Shown here: piece by piece, positions 1 to 8,377 of the stretch | Position numbering within the stretch: the first letter of the stretch is position 1 | Layout: every line of letters begins with the position of its first letter | Origin: Anaerolineaceae bacterium | GTDB lineage: Bacteria > Chloroflexota > Anaerolineae > Anaerolineales > Anaerolineaceae | Reading direction: 5' to 3' | Length of the DNA stretch: 64,000 nt | Assembly (NCBI GenBank): GCA_016841365.1 | Contig: JAENZI010000015.1 | Location: 1 to 64,000, forward strand | Position numbers and translations under genes: made by a program | Notes under the pieces: generated by a model | What the model saw: only the letters and a program-made list of their open reading frames with translations | Told to the model about the DNA's origin: nothing | Database searches by the model: none

Positions 1-288
1 GGGAAGGTGGCACGCCATAGGCGTGACGAATGAGGGACAAACTACGCACTATTTCCCCTCATCAGTCAGCTAAAGCTGACAGCTTCTCCTGTAGCGCAGC
101 GGAACACCTCCAGGTGCTGGGAGAAGCCTTAATTTCTGCCTGCCCTGAGGAGAGGCTCGACGTGAGGGATGAAGGAAAATGGGAATACAAAACTGCCTTT
201 CATCAGTCTGATAAAGCTGACAGCTTCTCCTGGAGCACGGCGATACACTTTCTGTGCTGGGAGAAGCCAAAAGAAGAACATAACTAAT
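1..288. repeat. Composite intergenic repeat block, copy 1
   Basis: This stretch has no convincing gene; the short reading frames in it are repeat-derived. Positions 30-128 recur at 1241-1339 with a single mismatch (99 bp). Positions 1-28 recur at 1378-1405, and the module starting near 138 recurs near 1406. A degenerate second copy of the 62-128 module lies at about 200-268. Within a module, GTCAGCT and AGCTGAC form an inverted repeat, and CTTCTCC near the left pairs with GGGAGAAG at the right end, so the RNA or single strand would fold into a hairpin. Modules of this style are known from many anaerobic bacterial genomes; no transposase is present, so this is a non-autonomous or purely structural repeat. 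Confidence 0.8.
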
Positions 289-305
289 TAATTTGTACAA
301 TTTAA

Positions 306-998
306 TCAGATTTCTTTTCTTCGCCTAATAAGCACCATCGTGAACAATATTGCCATTGCAAGATAAAGCACATTCCATAGGGCATATGAAACCAAACCAG
401 CAGTGGATAAGACCCATTCCACATGAATCCCTGTATAAACCGCACCGATGACGCTCAAAATCCCATTGAGAATAAACAAACGCCGTGCCCAGAGTTCAAT
501 GCCATTCTCTGAAAAGAAATCCTTAGCAAAATACGTGCCCAACCCTAAAAACCCATATCCCCACATTTCAATTGACCAAAATATGGAAGATGGATTTGTA
601 ACTGAAAACAACTGAATGATAGGATCAAGCTCGGGTGAGTAGTTTCGCATCATGGCAGGGATAATAGTCGCCTCCGTAGAGTAATTCAAACCGATTATCG
701 CGCAGGAAATGGAGGTAAATACCAATGCCAATAACGACATGAGATCATCTTGTTTCGAATGGATATATCCAATCATCAACACACTTCCAATGATCAGGAG
801 AAAACCGAAATAGAAAGTTACGGATTGTATGGGATGATAATGCTCAACATAAACTTGCGAAGAAATCCAACCCGGCTGAGGTTTGATCAGCGACACCGCT
901 AAAAAAGTCAATGGCCCTGAAAACATGACCCCAATAATGATCATAATTCCAGTGGTGATTCCCAAACGATATTCTTTTTGAGATGTTAATTCGGTCAT
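306..998 (-). CDS. Hypothetical polytopic membrane protein
   Basis: This 230-residue protein has about six hydrophobic segments, beginning near residues 14-36, and a short positively charged C-terminus (RRRKEI). The length and even spacing of the helices suggest a small integral membrane protein with no large soluble domain. The start is supported by an AGGAGA ribosome binding site just upstream of the ATG on the minus strand. I do not recognise the family, and no catalytic or transport motif stands out. It stands alone between two copies of the composite repeat, so the context gives no functional hint. Confidence 0.7.
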   Translation of the reverse strand: MTELTSQKEYRLGITTGIMIIIGVMFSGPLTFLAVSLIKPQPGWISSQVYVEHYHPIQSVTFYFGFLLIIGSVLMIGYIHSKQDDLMSLLALVFTSISCAIIGLNYSTEATIIPAMMRNYSPELDPIIQLFSVTNPSSIFWSIEMWGYGFLGLGTYFAKDFFSENGIELWARRLFILNGILSVIGAVYTGIHVEWVLSTAGLVSYALWNVLYLAMAILFTMVLIRRRKEI

Positions 999-1206
999 TT
1001 CTCAGTCTCCTCTCATGAAATTTACCATCGAGAACCTAAACCCACCTGCGATTCTATTTTACATTAAGAATTTACACTGTTGCAATTTTGATGAGGGATT
1101 TAGCCATATTCTTTCCAGAGCACTCCTCAGTCCTACTTAATCTTCGATAAAAACAATTATCGGGTTAACAAATTTGTCAATTTCCCCAGAAAGATGTTGT
1201 ATTAAA

Positions 1207-1495
1207 AAAGCATATCCTGAGGAGAGACACGACGTAAGGGATGAGGGACAAACTACGCACTATTTCCCCTCATCAGTCAGCTAAAGCTGACAGCTTCTCC
1301 TGAAGCGCAGCGGAACACCTCCAGGTGCTGGGAGAAGCCGAAAAAAGAGCACCATACACGAAAAAGCCTTCCCTTGGGGGAAGGTGGCACGCCATAGGCG
1401 TGACGGCCTGCCCTGAGGAGAGGCACGACGTGAGGGATGAGGGAAAATGGAAAAACAAAAACTGCCCCTCATCATGGAGAAGCCTTAGACAAATT
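1207..1495. repeat. Composite intergenic repeat block, copy 2
   Basis: The interval between the membrane-protein gene and the sbcC-like gene is filled with the same modules as positions 1-288, but in a different order. The 99-bp module is at 1241-1339, the GGCACGCCATAGGCGTG module at about 1378-1405, and the GAGGAGAGGC-type module appears at both about 1217 and 1412. The last module runs almost to the 3' end of the sbcC-like gene. The region 999-1206 upstream of it shows no gene. Confidence 0.8.
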
Positions 1496-1499
1496 CCCC

Positions 1500-4076
1500 T
1501 CAAATCACCTGAATTTGCGAGCCTTCAAGCGTCTTCTCCACCTCGATCCGGTTCGGGAAGGCTTCTTTAAGCTCCTCCAGGTGCGTAATCACCAAGATCT
1601 TTTCAAAATCATCCCGCACCAAATTGATCGCTTCCACCAACCGCTGCCGCCCCTGTGCATCCTGGCTGCCAAAGCCTTCATCAATCACCAGCGTTTGCAG
1701 CCGTGCCCCAGCCCGACGCGCCAGCACTTGCGAAAGCGCCAGCCGGATGGAGAAATTGATCCGGAATGCCTCTCCACCTGAAAACATCTCATAATCCCGC
1801 TCGCCCACACTATCGCTGATGACCATATCCAGCGTTTCCTTCATATCATCCCGGCTGGCATCTTTATATTCCCGCTGGGTCATGAAGTGGAACGACATCC
1901 GGCCGTTTGTCAGACGATCGAGCAGGTCGTTGGTGGTCTCTTCGATCTCGGGCAGTGCCTGTTCGATCAGCAGGGCAGGGATACCGTCTTTGCCAAAAGC
2001 TCGCTCAAGCTGTTTAAGGTCTGCGATGAGGTGTGTCTTTTCCTCCCGCTCGGCTGTCAATGCTGTTTTGCGCGCTTCTTGTGTCGCCAGCACAGACACC
2101 TTCTGCTGCGCTCCGCCAACCTCTTTGCGCAACAGGTTTTCTTTTTCCTGGATATCATGCAAGGCGGATTCAACCTCACCCAGGTCTGGCAGATCAGCCT
2201 GCGCTGCAGCCAATTTAGCCGCTGAGTCATCATGCATACGCGTCAGCTCGTCAATTTTCTCTTGCTGTTCAACGGACTGCGTCTCTAATCCTTCAATTTC
2301 ACGTTTGATTGGTGCAAGGGCTGCCTGCGCCTTCTCCAGTTTCCGTAAGGCTTCTTCGGTCTCCCTGCCCGCCTGCTCTGCCTGGCGTAATTTTTGGTGT
2401 GCATCGGTGTCATATCCCAACACCTCAAGCTCAGCCTCGATTTCTTTTAAGCGGGTACGCGCATCGGGTGCAAAAGCACCTTCAGCAAGTGCATTTGTGA
2501 TTTCTACCAGACGCATCGCGCCTTGCTTCTGCCAGGTTTGATCCTGCGCTTCAAACGCCTTCATCTTATTCGTGATCTGATCGACAAGCCGGTTAGCGTC
2601 TCGTAATTGTGTTTCCGCATCCTTGAGGTCGGCAAAGGCTGCACCCAACTCTTTGAGGCGGTTTTGGAAATTATCAAGCAGGTCTTTGTTCGCGTAATAC
2701 TTGTCACGGCGTTCTTCGCCCTCTTGATAATATTTCTTGATGAGTTCACTCCGATGGTCTTCCGAAAGCGGCTGATGACAAACCGGACACTCCGGCTCCT
2801 TTGCGGCTTCAAGCTGGTCAAGCCGGTTGCGCAGATCTTCCATCTCTTCCTTCAAACGCGGATTTTCGGCTTTGGCTTCCGCATGTTGCACCTGCAACTG
2901 CCTGATCTCTTCATCCAGTTGCTTTCTACGGGCAATCTTTTCTTCTGCTTCCACGATCTCTTGCTGGGCTGCGGATAAATCCTTTTCAAGACGTTCAATC
3001 TCTGCCCGCGCCTTTTCCAATTCCGATTGCTGCGTTTCAAGTCCCTGCTTCTCTTGAAAGAGCCGGGCTTCCTCTGCATGGATCATTTGCAGGGGTTCCT
3101 GCCGCAGCGCTTCGTGTTTATGGAATTGATCGGCAATCTCTTCCATTGCCGCTAATTCCTGCCGCATTTCCTGCCAATGCTGATAGGCTATTTTAATTTC
3201 GTCTGAGCTGGCAAGAATCTGATCATAGCTTTCTTTCTCAGCCCGCCGTTCTTCCAGGGTTGCCGTAGTCCGCTCATACATCTTCTGAGTATCCTCAAGC
3301 TGTGAGCGTAATGTCGCCAGCATTTTTTGCTGCTCTTCAAATGAAGCATACCATCGCTGTGCATTCTCAAGTTCTTTGGCGCGTGCCTGACGTTGGGCTT
3401 CCAGTTCACTCAGCCTGGTTTCCAATTCTGCCAGCCGCGCTTTACGCTGCGGGGCTTCATCCAGCTCACTCTGGATCTCACTTAAACGACCATCCAGTTC
3501 CCTGACTTCCTTCTCCTGTTCACGCCTGCGGACGCCAGCAGCCTCCCGGTATGATTCCCAAACCTCCAAACCTAAAATATTGCTCAAAATCCGCTTACGT
3601 TCTGCCGGGCGAGCGGTAGCAAACTGGTCGGCTTTGCCCTGCAAGAAGAAGGAAGCATTGGTGAAAGTGTCAAAATCCAGCTTGAGAGTATCTTCAATTT
3701 TCTTTTCAGTTTCACGTAAGGTGCGTTCGGTTAATGGTTTCCAGCGGTCTTCCTGCCCGGGCACTTTAGAAAGCATAAAGAACTCCACTGAAGAGGTCTT
3801 GCCGCGGGCGTTGGCACGCTGCACGCGGTAGCGGTTATTTTCATAATCAAAGTCGAACGTCACTTCTGCAGCCTTGACTGAAGGGTGATTGTTGATGATC
3901 GATTCATCCCGCTTGCGCGCCCGCCCAAATAAAGCCCATGTGATCGCATCCAGCAGGGCGCTCTTTCCGGCACCATTCTGCCCTGAAATACAGGCTAAAT
4001 CAAACCCCGTGAAGTCAAGTTCGACGGGTTTACGATAAGATAGAAAGCCTTCAATTCTGAGTTTTACAGGGATCAT
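1500..4076 (-). CDS. SbcC/Rad50-like SMC-family ATPase with zinc hook
   Basis: This 858-residue protein is the ATPase part of a DNA-end processing machine. The N-terminus has a Walker A motif GQNGAGKS at residues 32-39. A long coiled coil follows, broken near residue 430 by CPVCHQP, the CxxC zinc hook that joins two coiled-coil arms in Rad50 and SbcC. The second coil leads to the ABC signature FSGGE near residue 763 and Walker B LVIDEGFG near 795. Such proteins normally work with an Mre11/SbcD nuclease, which is not encoded next to it. Its start codon lies one base after the stop of the herA-like gene, so the two are translationally linked in an operon with nurA. It could be called sbcC or rad50; the HerA/NurA neighbourhood resembles the archaeal rad50 operon. 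Confidence 0.93.
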   Translation of the reverse strand: MIPVKLRIEGFLSYRKPVELDFTGFDLACISGQNGAGKSALLDAITWALFGRARKRDESIINNHPSVKAAEVTFDFDYENNRYRVQRANARGKTSSVEFFMLSKVPGQEDRWKPLTERTLRETEKKIEDTLKLDFDTFTNASFFLQGKADQFATARPAERKRILSNILGLEVWESYREAAGVRRREQEKEVRELDGRLSEIQSELDEAPQRKARLAELETRLSELEAQRQARAKELENAQRWYASFEEQQKMLATLRSQLEDTQKMYERTTATLEERRAEKESYDQILASSDEIKIAYQHWQEMRQELAAMEEIADQFHKHEALRQEPLQMIHAEEARLFQEKQGLETQQSELEKARAEIERLEKDLSAAQQEIVEAEEKIARRKQLDEEIRQLQVQHAEAKAENPRLKEEMEDLRNRLDQLEAAKEPECPVCHQPLSEDHRSELIKKYYQEGEERRDKYYANKDLLDNFQNRLKELGAAFADLKDAETQLRDANRLVDQITNKMKAFEAQDQTWQKQGAMRLVEITNALAEGAFAPDARTRLKEIEAELEVLGYDTDAHQKLRQAEQAGRETEEALRKLEKAQAALAPIKREIEGLETQSVEQQEKIDELTRMHDDSAAKLAAAQADLPDLGEVESALHDIQEKENLLRKEVGGAQQKVSVLATQEARKTALTAEREEKTHLIADLKQLERAFGKDGIPALLIEQALPEIEETTNDLLDRLTNGRMSFHFMTQREYKDASRDDMKETLDMVISDSVGERDYEMFSGGEAFRINFSIRLALSQVLARRAGARLQTLVIDEGFGSQDAQGRQRLVEAINLVRDDFEKILVITHLEELKEAFPNRIEVEKTLEGSQIQVI

Positions 4077-4077
4077 A

Positions 4078-5805
4078 TCAATAACCTAAATCACTTAAAA
4101 TTTCTTTGTCGGTGCGCTTCGATTGTTTTTCAAGCAGCTCTTCCCAAAAGGCGTCATCATAGCGGCGAGACCGTACCAAAATCGGCATGGGCACACCCCA
4201 ACCCAGCATCAGCACCTCCTCCTTGGGCTGCAGCCGGGCAAGCATACCGCGCAGGGCATCGCGCCCCGCCAAACCGGTCAACACAGCCTGGATATCGTCG
4301 GCATCACCCAGCCATCCAGTGATGCGGGTGCCTAATTGTGACATCACCTCGTCATAGATCTGTGAAGGGCGCTGATCGATGATCAGCAGAGTCACATAGT
4401 ATTTCCGCATCTCGCGGGCGATGGTGCTGAAGGTGGTTTGAGATGCCATCTCCCGGTTGAGGAGCTTATGCGCCTCTTCCACCGCGATGACAAGCGGACG
4501 CGGCTCTGTTGCGCCTTGATGCCCGCTGCGGAAATCATTCGTGCGTGCTTCCCATCGGTCCCGAATGCGCCGCGTGAGCAGGTTGGAGACAAACAAATAA
4601 TCCAAATCGGTTTCATGCTTACCAAAGGAAAGCACCACATGCTGACCGTTATCCAGGTTGGCGATCATCATTTCAAGCGCATTGGCAGCGGGTTGCTCTA
4701 CAATGTAATTTGCATGGAATAACCGATTAAGGTTTCTGTGCAAGCCTTCAGCTGCTAAAGGATGAACCCCTGCCCCTTCCGCCCAGGCTGCCACGCTATC
4801 GGGCGCCGGCACACGTTTACCTGTCTCCTCATCCACCACATAAGCATTCACCCGCATATGCTTGAACTCGTGGAACCAACGCTCAAACCCAAAACTGACA
4901 CGCAGCGCCTCCAATGTGGTTGGTGTGGTTTCGCGCAGGTTCAACTCCTGCGCCAGCATCATCACATCTTCCGGGGTGATGTCAGATTCCGCAATCTCAA
5001 GCGTGTAATCGGAGTTATTCCCGCGGATGGTTGCCCCCCTGCCCAGCCCGACCATGCGGACTTTCGCGGGAAACTTGCCCTTCAAGCCCGGCACGCGCAT
5101 ACCGGTATCGGATGCCGTGTCATCGGGGCCGTATTCATTGTGCATGTCAAAGATCAGCACGGCGGTTTTGTCGCGCTTGATCAAACCTGCCAGGATGACC
5201 CTTGTCAGGAAGGATTTCCCTGTACCCGTCGCGCCAAAGATCCCTGCAGAACGCTGCACCAGTTTATCCAGGTTGACACACACCGGGTGAGCGCCTTCCT
5301 GGGTATCACCAATCCTGAAAAATGCGCCTTCACCTTCCTTACCAAAGATCTCAGCAATATCACCCGCCCGCGCCAGCCTCACCGGGGCGTGGTGCTGCGG
5401 CACCGTCTTAACCGGTTCAGGGCGGATTTGTTCATCCAGCACTTTTTGAAACCAGGCTTCATAACCCGGGTCATCCGGGTTTGGCCCCTGTTCCATCATC
5501 AAAGCGGTCATAATTTCAAGGTTGGTATAAAGCGTCTGCCCTTGCAGCAGGTTCGCAAGCTGCGGCGGGAATCTGTTTTCGGTATGTTCATCTGCAAAGC
5601 GCGGATCGGTAGACCCAAGCTGCATATCCGTGACCAGCCCATAGAACAGCATTTCACCGCTTTCGATGACCACAAATGCGCCTTCCTGCACCTGTTGTGC
5701 AGGGACGTTCAGCCGCGCCTGAAGGTTAGCCTTCAGCCCGCCGCCCACAATGTAGCCGATCGAGTCCGCCTGGTTTTCCGGGTTCTTCATGATCTCTTCG
5801 CTCAT
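4078..5805 (-). CDS. herA: HerA-like DNA translocase/helicase
   Basis: HerA is a hexameric FtsK/VirB4-superfamily ATPase that pumps DNA and works with the nuclease NurA in DNA end resection. The first 150 residues look like a HAS barrel (GYIVGGGL and FYGLVTDM strands). Walker A GATGTGKS is near residue 190 and Walker B LIFDMHNEYG near 215, where the DxHxEY pattern is typical of HerA. A further motif VIAVEEAHKLL lies in the second half, and arginine-rich segments near the C-terminus fit the arginine-finger region. The gene lies 39 bp after the HAS-barrel-like gene and 1 bp before the Rad50-like gene. The length of 575 residues is usual for the family. Confidence 0.92.
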   Translation of the reverse strand: MSEEIMKNPENQADSIGYIVGGGLKANLQARLNVPAQQVQEGAFVVIESGEMLFYGLVTDMQLGSTDPRFADEHTENRFPPQLANLLQGQTLYTNLEIMTALMMEQGPNPDDPGYEAWFQKVLDEQIRPEPVKTVPQHHAPVRLARAGDIAEIFGKEGEGAFFRIGDTQEGAHPVCVNLDKLVQRSAGIFGATGTGKSFLTRVILAGLIKRDKTAVLIFDMHNEYGPDDTASDTGMRVPGLKGKFPAKVRMVGLGRGATIRGNNSDYTLEIAESDITPEDVMMLAQELNLRETTPTTLEALRVSFGFERWFHEFKHMRVNAYVVDEETGKRVPAPDSVAAWAEGAGVHPLAAEGLHRNLNRLFHANYIVEQPAANALEMMIANLDNGQHVVLSFGKHETDLDYLFVSNLLTRRIRDRWEARTNDFRSGHQGATEPRPLVIAVEEAHKLLNREMASQTTFSTIAREMRKYYVTLLIIDQRPSQIYDEVMSQLGTRITGWLGDADDIQAVLTGLAGRDALRGMLARLQPKEEVLMLGWGVPMPILVRSRRYDDAFWEELLEKQSKRTDKEILSDLGY

Positions 5806-5844
5806 CTCTTTTACCCTGTCATTTCCGATATCGCATCATTCTAT

Positions 5845-6441
5845 TTAAATTTCACTGACAGCACTCAGCACACTGATCAAACGCTGATAGTCATCCCGCA
5901 TCAACCTGATCAGTTCTTGCAGCGCACCCTGATACCAACCCTGGTCCCCGGCAGCCTGGTGGGCAGCCCGTGCTGCCATCAGATGTGCGGCTAAAAGTTC
6001 CTCAACGGGCTTATCCTGATCACGCAAAATGTGCCTGAAATAGCCATAGCGCCCAGCGGATGTGAACCGTACCATCTCTGCATCCGAACACAAGTAAATA
6101 GCATCCAGGCTCAAAGGCGGCCGCGGCGGCAGGAGATGTGAAATCTGCCCGGCCTGCTCATACCCCAGCGCCATCACGCCGATTTCTACCGGCACATTGC
6201 GGTTCTCCCGGTTGTCACGCAAAACCTCATCCGGCACATCCTGGGCAGTGATCAATTGGCGCACCAGCCCATCGTCATCGATGTGGATGTCGTAGATCAG
6301 CCCATAAACCTGATAGCCCTCTTCCAGCGGTACCCGCACCAGGGCGCCAAAACTGGGCGCGCTGAGCTGGTTCACCCGGCAGCCAATCACAAAACCCGAT
6401 GTGCCCGATCGTAACAATCGTCCGATTTCAATCCCGCTCAT
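5845..6441 (-). CDS. Stand-alone HAS-barrel-like protein of the nurA-herA operon
   Basis: This 198-residue protein has no catalytic motif that I can name. Its first 60 residues (GFVIGCRVNQL, then VYGLIYDIHID) resemble the N-terminal strands of the neighbouring HerA protein, which suggests a separate HAS-barrel domain; this is an inference from pattern, not an alignment. The C-terminal part is helical and rich in alanine. The start codon overlaps the nurA stop as ATGA, so the two are translationally coupled, and the herA-like gene follows directly. A role as an adaptor or clamp subunit of the NurA-HerA machine is plausible but unproven. Confidence 0.75.
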   Translation of the reverse strand: MSGIEIGRLLRSGTSGFVIGCRVNQLSAPSFGALVRVPLEEGYQVYGLIYDIHIDDDGLVRQLITAQDVPDEVLRDNRENRNVPVEIGVMALGYEQAGQISHLLPPRPPLSLDAIYLCSDAEMVRFTSAGRYGYFRHILRDQDKPVEELLAAHLMAARAAHQAAGDQGWYQGALQELIRLMRDDYQRLISVLSAVSEI

Positions 6442-7625
6442 CCCTGATACCTCGTTTTTTCTGTTGATAAATCTTTGTGATATTGCTTATAGGATTTTTC
6501 ATCCAAAGGGATTCCCCGCCGCTCAAATTCCGCCACGATCATCTCTTCCACATGCTGGTGTTCTGGCAATGTCACCACAGCCACCTCATGGGCGCGATGG
6601 AGAACATAGGGGTATGGCCGGGTTCCCAAAATACCCGCCTGCTCCGTCAGGACAGCCTGGATCAGACCCACGGCATCGGGATCAGCGGCAACCCATCCGG
6701 GAACTTCCACCCGTGCCAGGTGGGGCTTACCCGAGATGCCAACATTCAAATAGAAGAAGTGCGGCAGCAGATCCCGCCCAAAGCGTAAAGCCGTTTGTGA
6801 ATAGATGGCAAACAATGCCGAGCGATCCCCCGGGTTTTTCAGCAGGTTCGCCACCAACTGGATATCGCTGACACCTGCAAACCGCCTGCGCCGTTGATGA
6901 TATGCGCCTAAATCCTCATCCGACATCTGCACCAGCTCAAGCATCCGCCCGATCAGGTCACTGCCCGGTTTATCCACATACCCCAGGGTCATCAAACCCC
7001 GGTTCTTTAACTGGGCTAACACTTCGAGATACCGGTCTAACGTTCGGGTGAATTCTGCGGTCTCTTGCGGCTCATGGTAAAGCTCAAGGGGGCCGTCTGT
7101 CATCGAAATTGCCGGAGGCTGAACTTCACCTGCCAGCTCTGCCAGGGCTTCGCGTTCGCGCAAATCACGCTTGAGCGCGACCATCCCCTCCGAGATCATC
7201 CCACCGCCGGGTAAAAACACCGCATCATAATCCAGCAACTGACTTTGGGTGCTGATTTCGGGCGCCAAGCCAGACCCGCGTACCATCTTTACCACGCCAA
7301 CATTGATCACGCAAAACTCAACTCTCGCATGCCGGCTGGGGTTGATCTGCGAACCGTCGGCGGCGATAATGGTGAATACTTCCGGCAAACTCGGTAAAGC
7401 AAAAGCCCGATCCAACGGCTCATCCACAGGAACAGCACAGCGCAAATTCGGCACAATCTCTGCCGCACGGTTCACCCGTGCCCGCAGTTCATCCAGGCGG
7501 TCGGCATAACCTTCAATCAAGTCCGTAATCTCTTGCTGCCGGCTGGCAATTTTTGCTTTCCGCGCCTGTGCCTGGGCACTGAAGTCGTTCAGTTTTCGCT
7601 GGATGTCAAGCAAGTTAACGGGCAT
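6438..7625 (-). CDS. nurA: NurA-domain 5'-3' nuclease
   Basis: NurA is a Mn-dependent exo/endonuclease that forms a complex with HerA to resect DNA ends. The N-terminal 80 residues form a charged helical arm. The core has IIAADGSQI near residue 88, with the conserved DGS metal-binding aspartate of NurA, and a second acidic motif SMTDGPLE near residue 173. The 395-residue length is normal. It is the first gene of the four-gene minus-strand operon, has a good promoter (7661-7689) and a GAGGG ribosome binding site before ATG, and overlaps the next gene by four bases. The adjacent herA and rad50-like genes strongly support the call. Confidence 0.9.
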   Translation of the reverse strand: MPVNLLDIQRKLNDFSAQAQARKAKIASRQQEITDLIEGYADRLDELRARVNRAAEIVPNLRCAVPVDEPLDRAFALPSLPEVFTIIAADGSQINPSRHARVEFCVINVGVVKMVRGSGLAPEISTQSQLLDYDAVFLPGGGMISEGMVALKRDLREREALAELAGEVQPPAISMTDGPLELYHEPQETAEFTRTLDRYLEVLAQLKNRGLMTLGYVDKPGSDLIGRMLELVQMSDEDLGAYHQRRRRFAGVSDIQLVANLLKNPGDRSALFAIYSQTALRFGRDLLPHFFYLNVGISGKPHLARVEVPGWVAADPDAVGLIQAVLTEQAGILGTRPYPYVLHRAHEVAVVTLPEHQHVEEMIVAEFERRGIPLDEKSYKQYHKDLSTEKTRYQG

Positions 7626-7660
7626 ATTTCCCTCAAGATGATTCGAACATTTGTTTGATT

Positions 7661-7689
7661 ATTGTACAGGTTCTCGTTCTCTCTGACAA
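7661..7689 (-). promoter_or_regulatory. Sigma70-type promoter of the nurA operon
   Basis: On the minus strand TTGTCA (7684-7689) and TACAAT (7661-7666) are separated by exactly 17 bp and sit 36 bp upstream of the nurA start. This is a match to the housekeeping consensus by eye only. Confidence 0.65.
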
Positions 7690-7753
7690 GTCACAGTCTA
7701 ATTATAACGAGAGTTCAATCATAAAACGCCCGATCTTCAAATTTGCGGGTAAA

Positions 7754-7781
7754 ATGAATTTCAATCTGATTGGAAATTCAT
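7754..7781. other. Perfect 9-bp inverted repeat between divergent promoters
   Basis: ATGAATTTC at 7754-7762 is exactly complementary to GAAATTCAT at 7773-7781, with a 10-base loop. It lies between the nurA and rplS promoters. It has no T tract, so it is not a classical terminator; it may be an operator or chance. Confidence 0.4.
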
Positions 7782-7803
7782 CCCCGAAAATCCCAGGATT
7801 GTC

Positions 7804-7832
7804 TTGCCCACTCCAATTGTGCATGGTATAAT
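7804..7832 (+). promoter_or_regulatory. Extended -10 promoter of rplS
   Basis: TTGCCC (7804-7809) and TATAAT (7827-7832) are separated by 17 bp, and TGG directly before TATAAT gives an extended -10 element. A strong promoter is expected for a ribosomal protein gene that stands alone. Confidence 0.7.
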
Positions 7833-7894
7833 CCTTTTTTGCGTCCAGTCCTGACCGGGCGCTGCAATTATTTCTGAAAGGTAAGGAAAGTAAG

Positions 7895-8245
7895 ATGAAC
7901 AAAGCTGAACTCTTAAAATCAGTTGAAGCACCTGTCAATGAGAACATCCCTCAGTTAACCCCCGGTGACGCGGTCAGCGTCCACCTCAAGATCAAAGAGG
8001 GCGATCGGGAACGTATCCAGGTTTTTAAAGGCACCCTGTTGTATGTGCGCGGCGGCGGAAATGACGCGTCATTTACCGTACGGCGCGTTGCCAGCAACGG
8101 CATTGGTGTAGAACGCACTTTCATGTTGCGCTCACCCCGCATTGAAAAAGTCGTTGTTGAACGACGCACCAAGACCCGCCGAGCCCGGTTATACTTCCTG
8201 CGCGAACGCACCGGCAAGAGCGCCCGGCTCAAACAGCGTTTCTAA
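7895..8245 (+). CDS. rplS: 50S ribosomal protein L19
   Basis: L19 sits at the interface of the 30S and 50S subunits. The 116-residue protein has the family pattern: [18 protein letters not shown] near residues 25-42, FKGTLL, the glycine-rich [17 protein letters not shown]-type segment, and a basic C-terminus ([19 protein letters not shown]). The ribosome binding site AAGGAAAG precedes the ATG. In many bacteria rplS follows trmD; here it has its own promoter and is followed by a long hairpin and an unrelated hydrolase gene. Confidence 0.97.
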   Translation: MNKAELLKSVEAPVNENIPQLTPGDAVSVHLKIKEGDRERIQVFKGTLLYVRGGGNDASFTVRRVASNGIGVERTFMLRSPRIEKVVVERRTKTRRARLYFLRERTGKSARLKQRF

Positions 8246-8296
8246 ACATCATCTTCGATCTCTGACCCGGCTTGCGGCGTTACGCCCGTCGGTCTC

Positions 8297-8358
8297 ACAC
8301 CTCATCAGGGCTCAACAACGTGTTAGATCACGATACTTGTTGATTCTAGATGAGGTGT
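8297..8358 (+). other. Long three-segment imperfect hairpin after rplS
   Basis: ACACCTCATC (8297-8306) pairs with GATGAGGTGT (8349-8358), TCAACAA (8312-8318) with TTGTTGA (8337-8343), and CGTG (8319-8322) with CACG (8329-8332). The rod-like structure is followed by TGATTTT and then directly by the ribosome binding site AAGGAG of the next gene. It may be a weak terminator for rplS, an RNA processing site or a cis-regulator of the next gene. Confidence 0.55.
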
Positions 8359-8377
8359 TGATTTTAAGGAGTGATCC

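Noticed and set aside
1273-1781. Small frames in the repeats upstream of and antisense to the sbcC-like gene
   Set aside because: They consist of repeat sequence or antisense of the Rad50-like gene.
4762-5994. 410-codon open frame on the plus strand opposite herA
   Set aside because: It is antisense to two well-supported genes, has no recognisable motif and no ribosome binding site; such frames arise from codon bias.
7702-7947. 81-codon minus-strand frame across the rplS promoter
   Set aside because: It overlaps the promoter and the start of rplS, has no ribosome binding site and no recognisable features.
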